60,807 nucleotides of DNA from Cytauxzoon felis (Eukaryota > Apicomplexa > Aconoidasida > Piroplasmida > Theileriidae), in contig JAIQCW010000213.1 of assembly GCA_020283715.1 (NCBI GenBank), forward strand, positions 1-60,807. Reading direction: 5' to 3'. The notes under the pieces are model-generated. The model did no database searches and was not told where the DNA came from. It saw only the letters and a list, made by a program, of their open reading frames with translations. Shown piece after piece: positions 1 through 10,401 of the stretch (the stretch's first letter is position 1; every line of letters starts with the position of its first letter). A program made the position numbers and the translations under genes.

Positions 1-195
1 ATCCATCATGGGAATGATGGAAGATGGTGCTAAGGATGTGTTGGATGTAACCTCAAGTGGACTACCCGTAGCTGATCTCAGGGAAGCGGAGGGGGAGATA
101 AATAGAGAAGCTGACGGCAGGACTGACCTCTAGTGGAGGCCTCCACGGCGAGTGGAAAGATCTCGAGTGGAGACTGTCTGCAGGACTACCTCAGA
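1..195 (+). repeat. Modular repeat block, plus, at window edge
   Basis: GC-rich block in AT-rich surroundings. From about 1 it carries a spacer reading SIMGMMEDGAKDV, then ACCTCAAGTGG, module B ([11 protein letters not shown]) and the edge words CTGACGGCAGGACTGACCTC and CCACGGCGAGTGGAA. The spacer recurs near 54700 and, on the minus strand, near 60610-60660. It lies just upstream of a splice acceptor and probably sits inside an intron of the following gene. Confidence 0.85.
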
Positions 196-245
196 TTTAT
201 TTACTATTGAATATTTGATAATAATTACTGTCATATATATATTAG

Positions 246-1021
246 AATCAGAGGAGTATATTGAATTTGGTTGGTAATTTATTGAGTATAACGTTATGGT
301 TTTTTACATTGGTTGTATTTACTTTATCATTGCGTATAAATAGGAATATTGTATTACCATCAACGATTGGTTTATTTTCGGCTACGATTGTAGCATTGAG
401 TTATATGTATACTAGTTTTATAACGGCTATTATATTTGTTGTTATATCTAATCCTTATAATGTTGGTGATCGTGTTCGTATATCTGGTGGTGAAGCTATA
501 TATGTTAGTAAGATAACAACATATACTACAGAATTTACATGTATACATGGTAAAAGGGTATATTTATTATTATCAATAATAATATATTAATATAGGTAAT
601 ATATCAAAATGGTTTATTAAGTAAATTAACAATTACTAATGAAACACGTGCTAATAATGCTACACATGAAATTGTATTAAATGTAGCACCAAATATAACA
701 CCAGCTGCATTAAAATTATTAAAAGAAAATATACGTACATATATTAATGATAGACCAAGAGATTTTATAAAAAATGGTTGTTATTTTTATGGTAAAGAGA
801 TACAAATTAATCATTATTATCAAATTATAATATGGATAACATGTGTTGAATCATGGGTTAATCCAATTGTTGTATTTAAATTACGTTCAGATTTGTTACA
901 TTTAATAGCAAAACAATGTAAATTATTAGGTATTACATATAAAGAACCATTACAAGCATTAATATTTAATAATAATATAAATTTAGGTATGATGAATATT
1001 TATTTATTTCATATCCTTTAG
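246..1021 (+). CDS. MscS-type mechanosensitive channel, C-terminal exons (5' end outside window)
   Basis: Two exons: 246-557 and 596-1021, joined by a 38-nt GT-AG intron. The protein has two hydrophobic helices followed by the MscS beta-domain signature [15 protein letters not shown], and ends in an alpha/beta cytoplasmic region with [11 protein letters not shown]. It is a paralogue of the gene at 6796-8671, and alignment to that gene fixes both exon edges: the acceptor at 244-245 and the phase-0 intron after HGKR. No ATG fits exon start, so earlier exons must lie to the left. The family forms membrane tension-gated or osmosensitive channels. Stop TAG at 1019-1021, only 85 bp from the convergent RAD51 stop. 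Confidence 0.8.
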
Positions 1022-1106
1022 ATAATTGTTCTAGTGATCAAATTTTACAAGCTACAAATTAAAATATTTTAATACTAATACTATATATACATATATAATT
1101 AATAAA

Positions 1107-2963
1107 TTAATCATTATGATAATCACTTATACCACCACCTGTTATTGCAAATATTGCCTCACCCTCGGGTAAATTTGGTGAATCATAAATCTTACATATC
1201 CTACTCTCACCTTTAGATTGTCTTAAAAATAAACGTGTCTGACTAGCATGAGCTATTATATTACCACCAATAGGTAATTTATCATTACCACCAAAAAAAC
1301 ATGACATACTATCCACCCTTGATACAACCTGATTTGTAATCACTACAGCTACACCAAATGTATCTGCGATCCTCTGTAATGCCCTTAAAAATTTACATAA
1401 ATGCATCTGCCTTGTAGCCAATTCACCTATAGTTAATATTTTATATAAATAAAAATCAAACAATATCAAACACAGTGTAGTCAAACCGAAGTACAATCCA
1501 ACTATCTTTTCCACTCGCCGTGGTGGCCTTCTCTATTTACTTCCCCTTCCAGCTCCCATAGATCGCTTCCAGGTTCCACTTGAGGTTACATCAAACTCGT
1601 TGAGGAGTATACGAAGGAGATGAAGAATAAACATGAGTGTAAATGTACACCTGTAGCGCTATTGTATTATGCCAAAATTTCCGACGGCATAAAAGACGCT
1701 GTTAGGTCAGTAAGCGATGCTGTGAGTAAGGTTACCAGCTGGTTTGGTAGTATTTTAGGAAATGATAATGCCCAAACAGAAACAGCAAAACAAGAACCCA
1801 AAAAGCTAATTGACGGTGTACTCTGTAATTGCTGCAAAGAAGACACTGGAAACTGCCTAAAGGATGGTTACAAGTGCGGTATAAGTCATGTAATGAAATA
1901 TTTCTTCGGATGTGAGAATTGTAATTGCGTGGGGATTACGACTGAAACTAGTGGGACGAATGGTGATGAGAAAAAACATAAGGCTGATATAACAGACGGT
2001 GATAAATTATGTAAATGCTAGATATTGAAGTACAGAAAACAAGACCTCAGGTGGAACCTGGAAGCGATCTACGGGAGCTGGAAGGGGAAGTAAATAAAGA
2101 AGCTGTCTGCAAGACGACCTCAGGTGGAACGGCGAGTGGAATGAAGAGTTGGATTGGACCTCGAGTGCAATGTTAAAATTGTTGTATTGAGTATGTATAA
2201 ACGAACCTCTTCCGGAGTAGTCTGATCTATAGAGTGCGGTTGCGCTATCAACGATGAGTAATGAGAATCTAGCTTGTGACATCATGGCGGTGGCTTCGAT
2301 GAGTAATTCAAGTTGGTGATCACAGTTATAAGCTTTTGCATAGGCGATATTATCGAGACAATCGGATGGTGAGAGTGAAAAACGTTTAGCGATTGATACT
2401 ATTCTTTCGGGTCTGAAGGTACCTTCTGTATCGATCCATAGGCATTTGCCTTCACCACCACTTTGTTCAACAGGTAATTGACAGGTGACAGCTAATGTAT
2501 GACATAATTGTGATTTACCTGTTTTAAATTCACCGATAATTTCAGTTATACTACCAGTTTCAACACCACCTTGTAGTAATGCATCTAATTGTACAGAGCC
2601 GGTAGTAAATTTAATAAGATTCCCTCTAGCTTCTAGATAATCATGTGCTGAACAAAAACCAAGATGGCATAATTCTTTACATGCGGCTTTTATTTTACAT
2701 ACTTTTTGCTCACTAAAACCTTTAATAACAAGCAAATTTTTTTGCGGTGCATATGCTACACACTCTAATGTAGCGTAACCAGCTATGTATTAATATACAG
2801 ATGAATACACAAAAAATGAAATACCTTCTCTTAATAAATCTAAATCACGTTGTAATAATCCTTTTGATAATAAACATTCTAATCTTTGTGGATTAGCTGA
2901 TATAGTTTCTGCTAATGCAATTACAGAACTATCATTGACAATAGACAACTCTTCTGATACCAT
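1107..2963 (-). CDS. RAD51: RAD51 recombinase, three exons
   Basis: Exons 2825-2963, 2207-2782 and 1107-1426 give 344 residues, the usual RAD51 length. An N-terminal helix-hairpin-helix region ([16 protein letters not shown] across intron 1) precedes the ATPase core, with Walker [10 protein letters not shown], Walker [12 protein letters not shown], and the RAD51 strings [14 protein letters not shown] and [17 protein letters not shown] rather than GEFRCGK favours RAD51 over DMC1. It forms ATP-dependent filaments on single-stranded DNA for strand exchange in the nucleus. Intron 1 is 42 nt. Intron 2 (1427-2206) is 780 nt and holds a complete Cys-rich gene on the other strand flanked by two repeat blocks. 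The donor of intron 2, GTTCGT, is non-consensus. Confidence 0.93.
1505..1592 (-). repeat. Modular repeat, B module (minus), left bracket of Cys-rich gene 1
   Basis: Reads TTCCACTCGCCGTGGTGGCC, then reverse-complemented module B of the [10 protein letters not shown] subtype, then CCACTTGAGGT. With the plus-oriented B at 2041-2172 it brackets the small gene inside RAD51 intron 2. Confidence 0.9.
1620..2021 (+). CDS. Small Cys-rich lineage-specific protein, copy 1 (inside RAD51 intron)
   Basis: 133 residues, function unknown. N-terminal KHECKC is followed by a central region and the family signature [19 protein letters not shown], then [14 protein letters not shown] and a short acidic/Lys tail ending CKC. 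Related copies are at 4149-4478 and 14921-15151. In all three, the DNA just before the ATG also matches in frame (LVEEYT), so the real coding start may lie upstream in an unseen exon. There is no clear signal peptide or membrane helix. The Cys spacing suggests disulphide bonding or metal binding. It is bracketed by inverted B modules, as are the other copies. Confidence 0.6.
   Translation: MKNKHECKCTPVALLYYAKISDGIKDAVRSVSDAVSKVTSWFGSILGNDNAQTETAKQEPKKLIDGVLCNCCKEDTGNCLKDGYKCGISHVMKYFFGCENCNCVGITTETSGTNGDEKKHKADITDGDKLCKC
2041..2172 (+). repeat. Modular repeat, B module (plus), right bracket of Cys-rich gene 1
   Basis: ACCTCAGGTGG, module B ([14 protein letters not shown]), CTGTCTGCAAGACG, ACCTCAGGTGG, CGGCGAGTGG and GAGTTGGATTGGACCTC in order. 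It lies antisense to RAD51 within its second intron. Confidence 0.9.
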
Positions 2964-3153
2964 CTTTATATACAAGACAATAATACATATTCATACATTA
3001 AATAATATATAGAATGTGTGGTACATTCAATTTATTAATATAATAGGAATGAATTCCAAATTATATATCGGGTACTCCTTATTTATATTAATCATAATAA
3101 CATCATATCCACTACATATTTATACCTAATATGCACATATAAATCCATAATAA

Positions 3154-3671
3154 TTATATTCTTAATGATTTTATTGTTTCTTCCATTATATATAAATGTG
3201 CACGCTTCTCAGCGATCTTCTTACTCAATTGGTCCAATTGCCTGTAATGAATATACATAGCACACATAGTTCACTTACGATTTTAATAACTCATATTTGC
3301 CATCATAATATTCAACAGCTTCATCCAATGTCATCTCCAAGTACATTTGATAACCTATGTTCACTAATATGCAGTCGCAATTACTATACGAAATTACTAT
3401 GACTATTAAATTCTACTTACACCGTGGATGGGAAGTATAAATCGTCATCTACCCTAACATAACCGCGGTATACATTGACGCCCTCAGATTTCAGCAGTTT
3501 GACGTTATAAATTAATTTTTTACTGGAATTTGACATGATTAAATTAATTACTACTTACGTTTTAAATAATTTTAATACAACTTTATTGCGATCATCTTCC
3601 ATCAAGTCTATTCCTTCCGATAGAATCTTATAAATTGCACCAGAGGTGTAGGATTCTAACGTACATTCCAT
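3154..3671 (-). CDS. Prefoldin alpha-type chaperone subunit, UXT-like
   Basis: Four exons: 3559-3671, 3421-3522, 3279-3383 and 3154-3241, with GT-AG introns of 35-37 nt, giving 135 residues. The exons concatenate without a stop, which supports the model. Layout is helix, beta region, helix: an N-terminal helix, then VNIGYQMYLEMTLDEA, which matches the UXT/prefoldin pattern GYGFFLELTLAEA, then a C-terminal coiled-coil helix rich in K, E and L. Prefoldin-like subunits hand nascent proteins to chaperonin; UXT acts in the R2TP/URI prefoldin-like complex. It starts 32 bp downstream of the pescadillo stop on the same strand. It could also be a divergent prefoldin 3 or 5. Confidence 0.7.
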
Positions 3672-3703
3672 AATTATAAATGTAAAATATATAAATTACT
3701 ACA

Positions 3704-6638
3704 TTATTTTAATAATTTACGTCTAGATTCTAATTTTTTTGCACGTTCTTCACGCCTCTTTTTAGCAAACTGAAAGTTTGATTTTAAATATAGTGCAAAT
3801 ACTCACCTCTATCTTCGATAATAATCTCTTGTGTTTTTTGGACATTAATGTCTTTTGCATCTCACGAATCTCAGGCGACACAGGCGGTTTCTATATAATG
3901 AAGTGATAAATTTGAAGCCGATTTCTGAAGAACACCGGAACCAACGTGTACACTGGTAGGTATTATAGTATCTCTCTGTCTTGGATATGGATCCTCTACT
4001 AATCTCCTACATTAGATACTGGTATGATGTCCAGTACTAATCTCCATTTCACCAGATTACAACATTGTCTTCCACTCGCCGTGGTGGCCTTCTCTATTTA
4101 CCTCCCCTTCCAGCTCCCGTAGATCGATTACAGGTATCCCACTTGAGGTCATATCTTATATTGTTGAGGTATAGATTTACATAATTTATCCGTGTCTTTT
4201 ATTTCATCCGTATGATGAGCATTACTACTATTTCCACTGTTTTCAGGTTTAGTAAGAGCTTTGCAATCACCGCAACAAAATATATACCTCATCACGTGAC
4301 TTATACCGCACTTGTTTCCATCTTTCAAACAATTTTTTGTGTCTTCTTTGCAGCATGGGCAATATATCAATGTAAAGAGTTCACGATACTTCAGTGAAAA
4401 TTTACCATTTGAATCAATAGATACATAATATCCAAAATATATCACTGGATTACAAATACAATCTTTATTCTCCTTCAACTGCTTCGTATACTCCTCAACG
4501 AGTTAAAATTTCAAGTGGAATACCGAGGATGATCTACGGGAATCAGAGGGGAGGTAAATAGAAAAGCTATATCCAATGGAAAAGAAACTAGCACTGGAGA
4601 TCAAGTCGAAGAGATGTGTGCAAATCAACGTTGGAAGTGATTGGAACAGAAGATTATGGAAATTATAAACTTACTTCTTCATCCTTTACTTCAACATCCA
4701 TAACATCACCATAAGTTTCCTTGATTAAATTGTCTAATTGTACTTGACGGTCAGGGACGTATACATCATCGGGATTAGTCTAAAAATAAATGAGAAGGGA
4801 ATGAGATTGTAGACATACGAATGGCGATAGATGATTTGGTAGAGTTACACCTGGTGCATATTGTTCAATGGGTAATAAAATATTACAATTCAATGAATCA
4901 AATACATATTGCGGTTGGACGTAATCAACATTATCTAATTTATCTGAAGAAGAAGATCAATAAGTGAAGCAACAAATGTAGAGGCAGTAGAAGGATATTG
5001 TTTAATCTTCGTAGACTTGAATACGGCTCTCTACCTGAGGTCCTTCTTTCCCATTGCATGGAGCTCTTTATTTACTTTCCCCTTCGCTTCCCTGAGATCA
5101 GCTACGGGTAGTCCACTTGAGGTCCAATCACTACAATAGCCACGATCTCTGGGAGTGGCATTACCGTTTACGGGGAGGTAATTAGAAGAGGCCTCCACGG
5201 CGAGTGGAACAGAGGTTGTAATCTCGGGTTGAGAGCCGTCAGCAAGAGGAAAATAGTCTATGAAAATTTCAACATACCGGTTAATGGTTTATCGATGATG
5301 AAGTGTGTAGCATTTGATGGATTTGAAGTTAACATGCCACCACCACTTAATATTACAAGTGCGGTAGGTACTTGTGGTACTTCTGGAGAGATGAAAAACG
5401 TCAAATTACTAAATACACCAGTGGGTAATAATCTATCTGTATCAACATAATGATAAAATTCATCCCCCAAATGTTCATTCTTATTAACAGGTGGATAGGC
5501 CATTCCACTCATTAAATATAATTTATAATTAACAAGCTTCAATAACACCAAATAATACTCCACAAATGTCATTATCACCTTAAAATCTACCTCCTCTGGT
5601 AAATCCTATATTAAATATATATTAATGAACAATACGTTACGTCTATCGAAGGTTTTCGTATTAGGCATTCTACCTGAGGTCTTGTCGTTGCCACTAGGTG
5701 TTCCACCTGAGGTCGTCCTCTCCTTGTCTTGCAGACAGCTCTTCCAATTACCTCCCCCTCCGCTTCCCTGAGATCAGCTGCGGGTTCCACTTGAGGTCCA
5801 ATCACTACCTTCATCACCGCCACGATCTCCGGGAGTGGCTCTACCCTTTAGGGATAGGTAATTGGAAGAGGCGCCACGCCTAGTGGGATCAGAGGTTGCT
5901 GTAACCTCAGGTGGAGGGCTATCTTCAGGACCCATGAAGGTATATAACGAACCTGTGGGAACATGTGAGGGATGATCCATGTGACTGTTTCATTGAGTAT
6001 TTTTGCTTGAAAGTAGTATCCTTTGATGGATATGAATGTTTTATTGATTAATTGTTTATCGCTGGCGTATTTGAGGAAATGATTTAGATGTAGATTGCAT
6101 TTTTTTATTAATGATGCTTTCATACCGCGCTTGAAATCGGTTGGCAATGCTATAATCATTATAAAGATGTAGATGATTTCGACATACCGGCGACGGTAGC
6201 GATGGTGGATAAGGCGTCGTCAAGATTAGCGATAGCACTGACAAGTGTTGGACATCTTTGTTTGATAATTGGTACTAGTGAATATTTTGGTTTATTTTTA
6301 ACGTGTAATTTAGCATCGAATAATTCACCTCTTGAGATTAATTTTTTGAAGCGTTTTAAATGTACATTAATATCACGGAATTTATTTAATAAATCACCGG
6401 ATCCTAAATATCTAATATCATTTATATGATAATAAATTTTATCCTTTTTTAATTTCCTTCTATTTATACCCTTACTAGTTAATGTATTACCACGTGCTAC
6501 ATCTCTTGGATATACACCTTTTAATATACATAACCTTTGAAAATCCTTCAATGATACTTGTAACTTCCTAACGGCTTGAGTCCTCGTTATATAATTACGA
6601 GTCGATCCTTCCTTATTAGGTTTCTTTTTCAACGTCAT
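3704..6638 (-). CDS. PES1: Pescadillo homologue (ribosome biogenesis), eight exons
   Basis: Exons 6188-6638, 5953-6149, 5278-5605, 4819-4943, 4675-4779, 3952-3993, 3807-3890 and 3704-3769 give 465 residues. The pescadillo N-terminal domain shows [32 protein letters not shown] and LDDALS. The middle has [14 protein letters not shown] and VTWIIPH, then FVNYK/YPP-type strings. The BRCT-like region runs from [10 protein letters not shown] to [14 protein letters not shown] and LPNHLSPF. A basic Lys/Arg-rich coiled tail ends the protein. Pescadillo acts with BOP1 and WDR12 in 60S assembly in the nucleolus. Introns at 5606-5952 and 4944-5277 are filled by modular repeats, and the intron at 3994-4674 carries a Cys-rich gene between two B modules. 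The exon 6 acceptor (AGTAGAG) is the weakest part of the model. Confidence 0.9.
4070..4153 (-). repeat. Modular repeat, B module (minus), left bracket of Cys-rich gene 2
   Basis: TTCCACTCGCCGTGGTGGCC, reverse-complemented B of the [13 protein letters not shown] subtype, then CCACTTGAGGT. Its edge runs directly into the stop region of the Cys-rich gene on the same strand. Confidence 0.88.
4149..4478 (-). CDS. Small Cys-rich lineage-specific protein, copy 2 (inside pescadillo intron)
   Basis: 109 residues. N-terminal [10 protein letters not shown], signature [19 protein letters not shown], then [12 protein letters not shown] and an acidic tail ending CK plus a short extension. It matches copy 1 over the Cys signature and in the upstream LVEEYTKQ reading, which here follows an in-frame TAA, so no upstream coding start is available without splicing. 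It lies sense to pescadillo within intron 3994-4674. Function unknown. Confidence 0.55.
   Translation of the reverse strand: MKENKDCICNPVIYFGYYVSIDSNGKFSLKYRELFTLIYCPCCKEDTKNCLKDGNKCGISHVMRYIFCCGDCKALTKPENSGNSSNAHHTDEIKDTDKLCKSIPQQYKI
4505..4640 (+). repeat. Modular repeat, divergent B module (plus), right bracket of Cys-rich gene 2
   Basis: CAAGTGGAATACCGAGGATG, then a B variant (DDLRESEG type) and GTAAATAGAAAAGC. More diverged than most blocks; the distal half is hard to delimit. Confidence 0.75.
5028..5238 (-). repeat. Modular repeat A-B block in pescadillo intron 3
   Basis: On the minus strand reads GCCTCCACGGCGAGTGG, module A with the CCCGTAAACGG variant (NYLPVNG type), GATCGTGGC, a short spacer, module B ([10 protein letters not shown]) and edge words. 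It lies sense to pescadillo. Confidence 0.88.
5650..5940 (-). repeat. Modular repeat A-B block in pescadillo intron 2
   Basis: On the minus strand reads [25 protein letters not shown], a spacer GGDEGSDW, then module B ([11 protein letters not shown]) and AVCKT. It lies sense to pescadillo. It stays open over about 200 nt even though it is intronic. Confidence 0.9.
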
Positions 6639-6795
6639 TATTATATAGAATCTGATAAAGTTTGGATATAGTATCTAATAATCATGTGGGTATCTGAGGC
6701 TAATGGATAATAAAAGTAGTTGAAATAGAAATATATAACATGAATATATTGATTTTAGTTATAAATATATAAATCTTGAGTATATTAATGATATT

Positions 6796-8671
6796 TTATG
6801 GCTTAAGTGATAATGGCCCTTTAAATGTGATTGGTTTTGAAGGCAATTGATATGAAATGTTGAATATTTTACATTGTTTAATAATTAATTCATATAATTC
6901 AGTTCTTAATTGATAAATCCTCTTCCAATTTGCCCATGATTCTACACAAGTTAACCATAAACCCATTTGATAACAATAACCAGGTTGACAATCATATGTA
7001 AATAATAATGAACTATCTTTAACGAAATCACTAGGCCTAGAATTAACAACATCACTTATAGCTTTAAATAATTTATTACAGTCTGAATCTGCTGTATCAA
7101 TATCAATTTTAAATTTTAATTCTAATGTTGCTGTTGTTCCACGACTCTCGTTAATTATTTTCATTGTTGATAATATCGAGTTCTGATATATTATAATCTT
7201 ACCATACATTGATACAAATTCTGTAGTATATGTACGAATCTTACGTACTATCAATATTTCACCACCATCTAATCTAACACGATCACCAACATTATAAGGA
7301 TTAGAAAATGCCACAAATATAACCGATGTTATAAAATTCGTATATAAATAACTCAATGCTACAGTCAATGCAGATAAAAATGCAGCACCTGATACTATTA
7401 TCGCCTCTATTGTTATACCCGCAATATACGCCAATACTACAATCGATAATATCCATGAACCAACAGATAATAAACGCTTCAATACCTTAAATACACTCTG
7501 CTGACCCTATATGAATTGAATTTGTATTAATTAAAATGAAACAATATAGATAATATAACATACAATGTTATAACCTCTGTTCCACTCGCCGTACCACTTG
7601 AGGTCTTTCCACTAGGCGTGGTGCCTCTTCTATTTACTTCCCCCTCCGCTTCCCTGAGATCAGCTACGGGTTCCACTTGAGGTCCAATCCTACTCTCTCT
7701 TCCACTAGCCGTGGTGGCCTTCCTATTTACCTCACCTCGACTCCCATGGATCGTCTCGGATTCTTCGCCACGATCTCCGGGAGTGGCTCTACCCTTTAGG
7801 GATAGGTAATTAGAAGAGCTCCATGCAATGGGAAACAAGGTTGTAACCTCAGGTGGAGGCGAGTAAATGTGTTATGATTATATTAATGTGATATATGTTA
7901 TACCTTAAGATTTCGTTTGAATTTTTTTCGATTATAGTATAGATTGGTGAGTATTTGTTGTATCATATTATGATTGATTTTTCCATGGCATGAGATATCC
8001 ATCCATTCGATTGTATCATCTAAGATATCATTGGGTAAGAATACAGATAATCTTTCTCTGGTTAGAAAGAGTTCACTTCGATTATAATTTTCATTGAATT
8101 GATAATCAGGTATAATATTATTTGATAGAATATAACCTATACCTGTATTAATACTAGCTCTTAAACCATTAACTTGTGATAATAATGGTTTATTATTATT
8201 ATTATTATCAACATTGAATGATAATTTTGATATAGTATGTGGTTTATCAATATTTTGTAATATTAAAGAATATTTATCATATGAAGTATTTAATGATCCA
8301 TCATTATTATTTATATCTGTTATATCATAATATGATGGTATAGATAATTTAGAAATATGCGATGTTGTATTTAAATTATTTTTATAATCATTAGTTGTAA
8401 TATAAATATGATCAAATAATAATTCAGATATTTTTGATATATTTTCATCATCATTTAACATTATATCTTGATGTATAAGTGATATTGATGGTGGATTATT
8501 TGTAACATAATGTGCTAACATCCAATTAACTAATGATGATGCTGATGAATTATCTATCATCGAATCTGTCAATTTAGTAGGCAATTCTATATTATATTTT
8601 ATATCAACAATCTCAACCAACCTAATGCATTAGATGTCTTCTTAATCTGACCCTTCAATGAACCCCTTATT
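6796..8671 (-). CDS. MscS-type mechanosensitive channel (5' end not resolved)
   Basis: Recognised exons: 8622-8671, 7904-8586 and 6796-7506. The middle exon encodes a long Asn-rich cytosolic region ending in an EF-hand-like FLPNDILDDTIEWMDISCHG. The last exon has hydrophobic helices, the MscS beta-domain [16 protein letters not shown] and WLTCVESWANW, then ends KP. Intron 7507-7903 (397 nt) is largely modular repeat. Intron 8587-8621 is 35 nt. Exon 8622-8671 is entered in phase 2, so at least one more 5' exon is expected, but the DNA beyond 8730 is repeat. Paralogue of the gene at 246-1021. Confidence 0.8.
7565..7862 (-). repeat. Modular repeat block in MscS intron
   Basis: On the minus strand: CCACCTGAGGT, module A ([16 protein letters not shown]), spacer [20 protein letters not shown], then module B and TTPSGKTSSGTASG. 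The spacer sequence over about 42 bp is identical to that at 25667-25708. Confidence 0.9.
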
Positions 8672-8732
8672 CTATAAATATAAATATTAAATCATTATCA
8701 AATATACAATTATTTTCCATAATATATAACGA

Positions 8733-9065
8733 AGGTCCAATCCAACTCTCTTTTCCACTCTCCATCCTCTCTTTGTCATGCAGAGAGCTCTCCACCCGAG
8801 GTTAGTCCTGCCGTCAGCTCTCCACCTGAGGTTACAACCTTATCTTCCACTAGGCGTGGAGCCTCTTCCAATTACCTATCCCAAATGGGTAGAGCCACTC
8901 CCGGAGATCGTGGCAATGAAGAAGGTAGTAATTGGACCTCAGGTGGACTACCCGTAGCTGATCTCAGGGAAGCAAAGGGGGAAGTAAATAGAAGAGCTGT
9001 CTGCAAGACAAAGAGAGGATGGAGAGTGGAAAAGAGAGTTGGATTGGACCTCAAATGTATAGAAT
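8733..9065 (+). repeat. Modular repeat A-B block between MscS and the Tpr array
   Basis: Edge words in series, module A ([15 protein letters not shown]), spacer NEEGSNW, ACCTCAGGTGG, module B ([19 protein letters not shown]) and GAGTTGGATTGGACCTC. It may replace the 5' end of the MscS gene or of the last Tpr-like unit. Confidence 0.88.
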
Positions 9066-9199
9066 GGAAGATGATATTAGGAATGGATTTTAGATTAATT
9101 GTAGCGGTTGTCTGAAGAATATGTGCAATTTGATGAATATGGTGATGATTGGTCCCAGTAAATTGTAATTTTATAAAATAACCAAAAGGTAATATGGAA

Positions 9200-10390
9200 T
9201 CATGAATACCCAGTAAGACGCCACAATGTATGATCTTTATGAGCCCAATCAAACAAGGCAGTATTACCTTTATTAGCCTTACCAACACCAGTTCCATGAT
9301 TTCCTGGTGGATGTTTATACCACCTTCTATTTGGTCCATATACATATTCTGTATTCTTACTGGGTTGAAAATCAATATCCAAAGGGTGGGAAGGAGCATC
9401 AAACACAAATTCTGGCTTTATTAAGAGTTTCATTATCTTCAGTAGCCTCTAGTTGACTATACATATATATCCCGGCTATGGCGCTCGATATCGCAATTCC
9501 TCCGAAGGTTAGAGATGAAACTGATGCAATGAAAGTGAAGAGGAAAAGTGGGGCGGCGAGTGAATTTTTATCCCGACAAAAAATCATTATAGAAAACAAT
9601 AAAACACAAGCAAATATAACAATAATTGAACAAATTCCAATAACTGCAATAATATTAGCCTTAGCTAGATTATTAGTTTTAGCAGCTGAAGCATCATGAC
9701 TAGTTTTTACTTGAACTTTGAATTTCTTCCCTGTGGCTTCTTTGAAGTAATGACCGTTATAAGAACTCATATTATCTGCGGAAATAGTAGTAGTGGTAGT
9801 ATCAGGTTGACTATTACTGTTTAGTTGATATCTTGCCTCATGTCCCGTATATTCTAATTGATCCTTTGGAATATTTACACCCTTAAGCTGACCCTTATCA
9901 AAATCGTTAGCCCTTAATATTCCACATAAAATAGAGGTTATTGAAAATAAAGAAAATAACATGCCAATAATTACAATTAATTTGATAAATTCTTCATTCA
10001 ATGGTGCAAGGAAACCCATAAATATAGAAATGAATGATAATCCTGACATTATTCCAGACATAATAAGAGGAGTAAGAATAGGTTCTTTACCACGTGTATT
10101 CCAACAATCAATTAATTTGTCCTTAACATGTTCAGTCATTTTACTAGCGACAACATCCCATCGATTAAAAGTATCGGTTGCGTCACTAATTTCTTTAGCA
10201 TTAGCAGGTTTTTCCCATTTACCACCTGGCTGTTGAGGTGTCTCTGTACCGATATGATAGCTTATACTTGTTGTCTTGAGATTATCAACCGTTGCTGTAT
10301 TATTGGCTGCAGCAAGAATTCCTGCGATATTAAATCCAAAATACGTAGGCTGCAATATATTCCAACATTGATCGATGGTCCATGAAAGGT
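9200..10390 (-). CDS. Tpr-like polytopic membrane protein unit 1
   Basis: Main frame 9399-10390 begins with the unit signature WTIDQCWNILQP and YFGFNIAGILAAANN. A hydrophilic stretch follows, then hydrophobic pairs (LIMSGIMSGLSFISIFMGFL and ANIIAVIGICSIIVIFACVL). A frame shifted by one and overlapping at 9399-9433 continues with the family tail LDIDFQPS, YGPNRRWYKH and WRLTGYS, stopping near 9200. Splicing or a frameshift must join them. Similar to the tandem Tpr family of Theileria, whose function is unknown. No convincing ATG opens this unit. Confidence 0.6.
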
Positions 10391-10401
10391 GAAAATCATA
10401 A

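Noticed and set aside
5258..5480. Plus-strand frame over pescadillo exon 3 (5229-5450)
   Set aside because: Antisense shadow of the BRCT-coding exon.
8885..9115. Open frame reading through module A and B as a stand-alone gene (also at 5611-5823, 27227-27727, 40600-40875, 50963-51160)
   Set aside because: These are only the intrinsically open sense frame of the repeat; there is no unique sequence and no consistent start.
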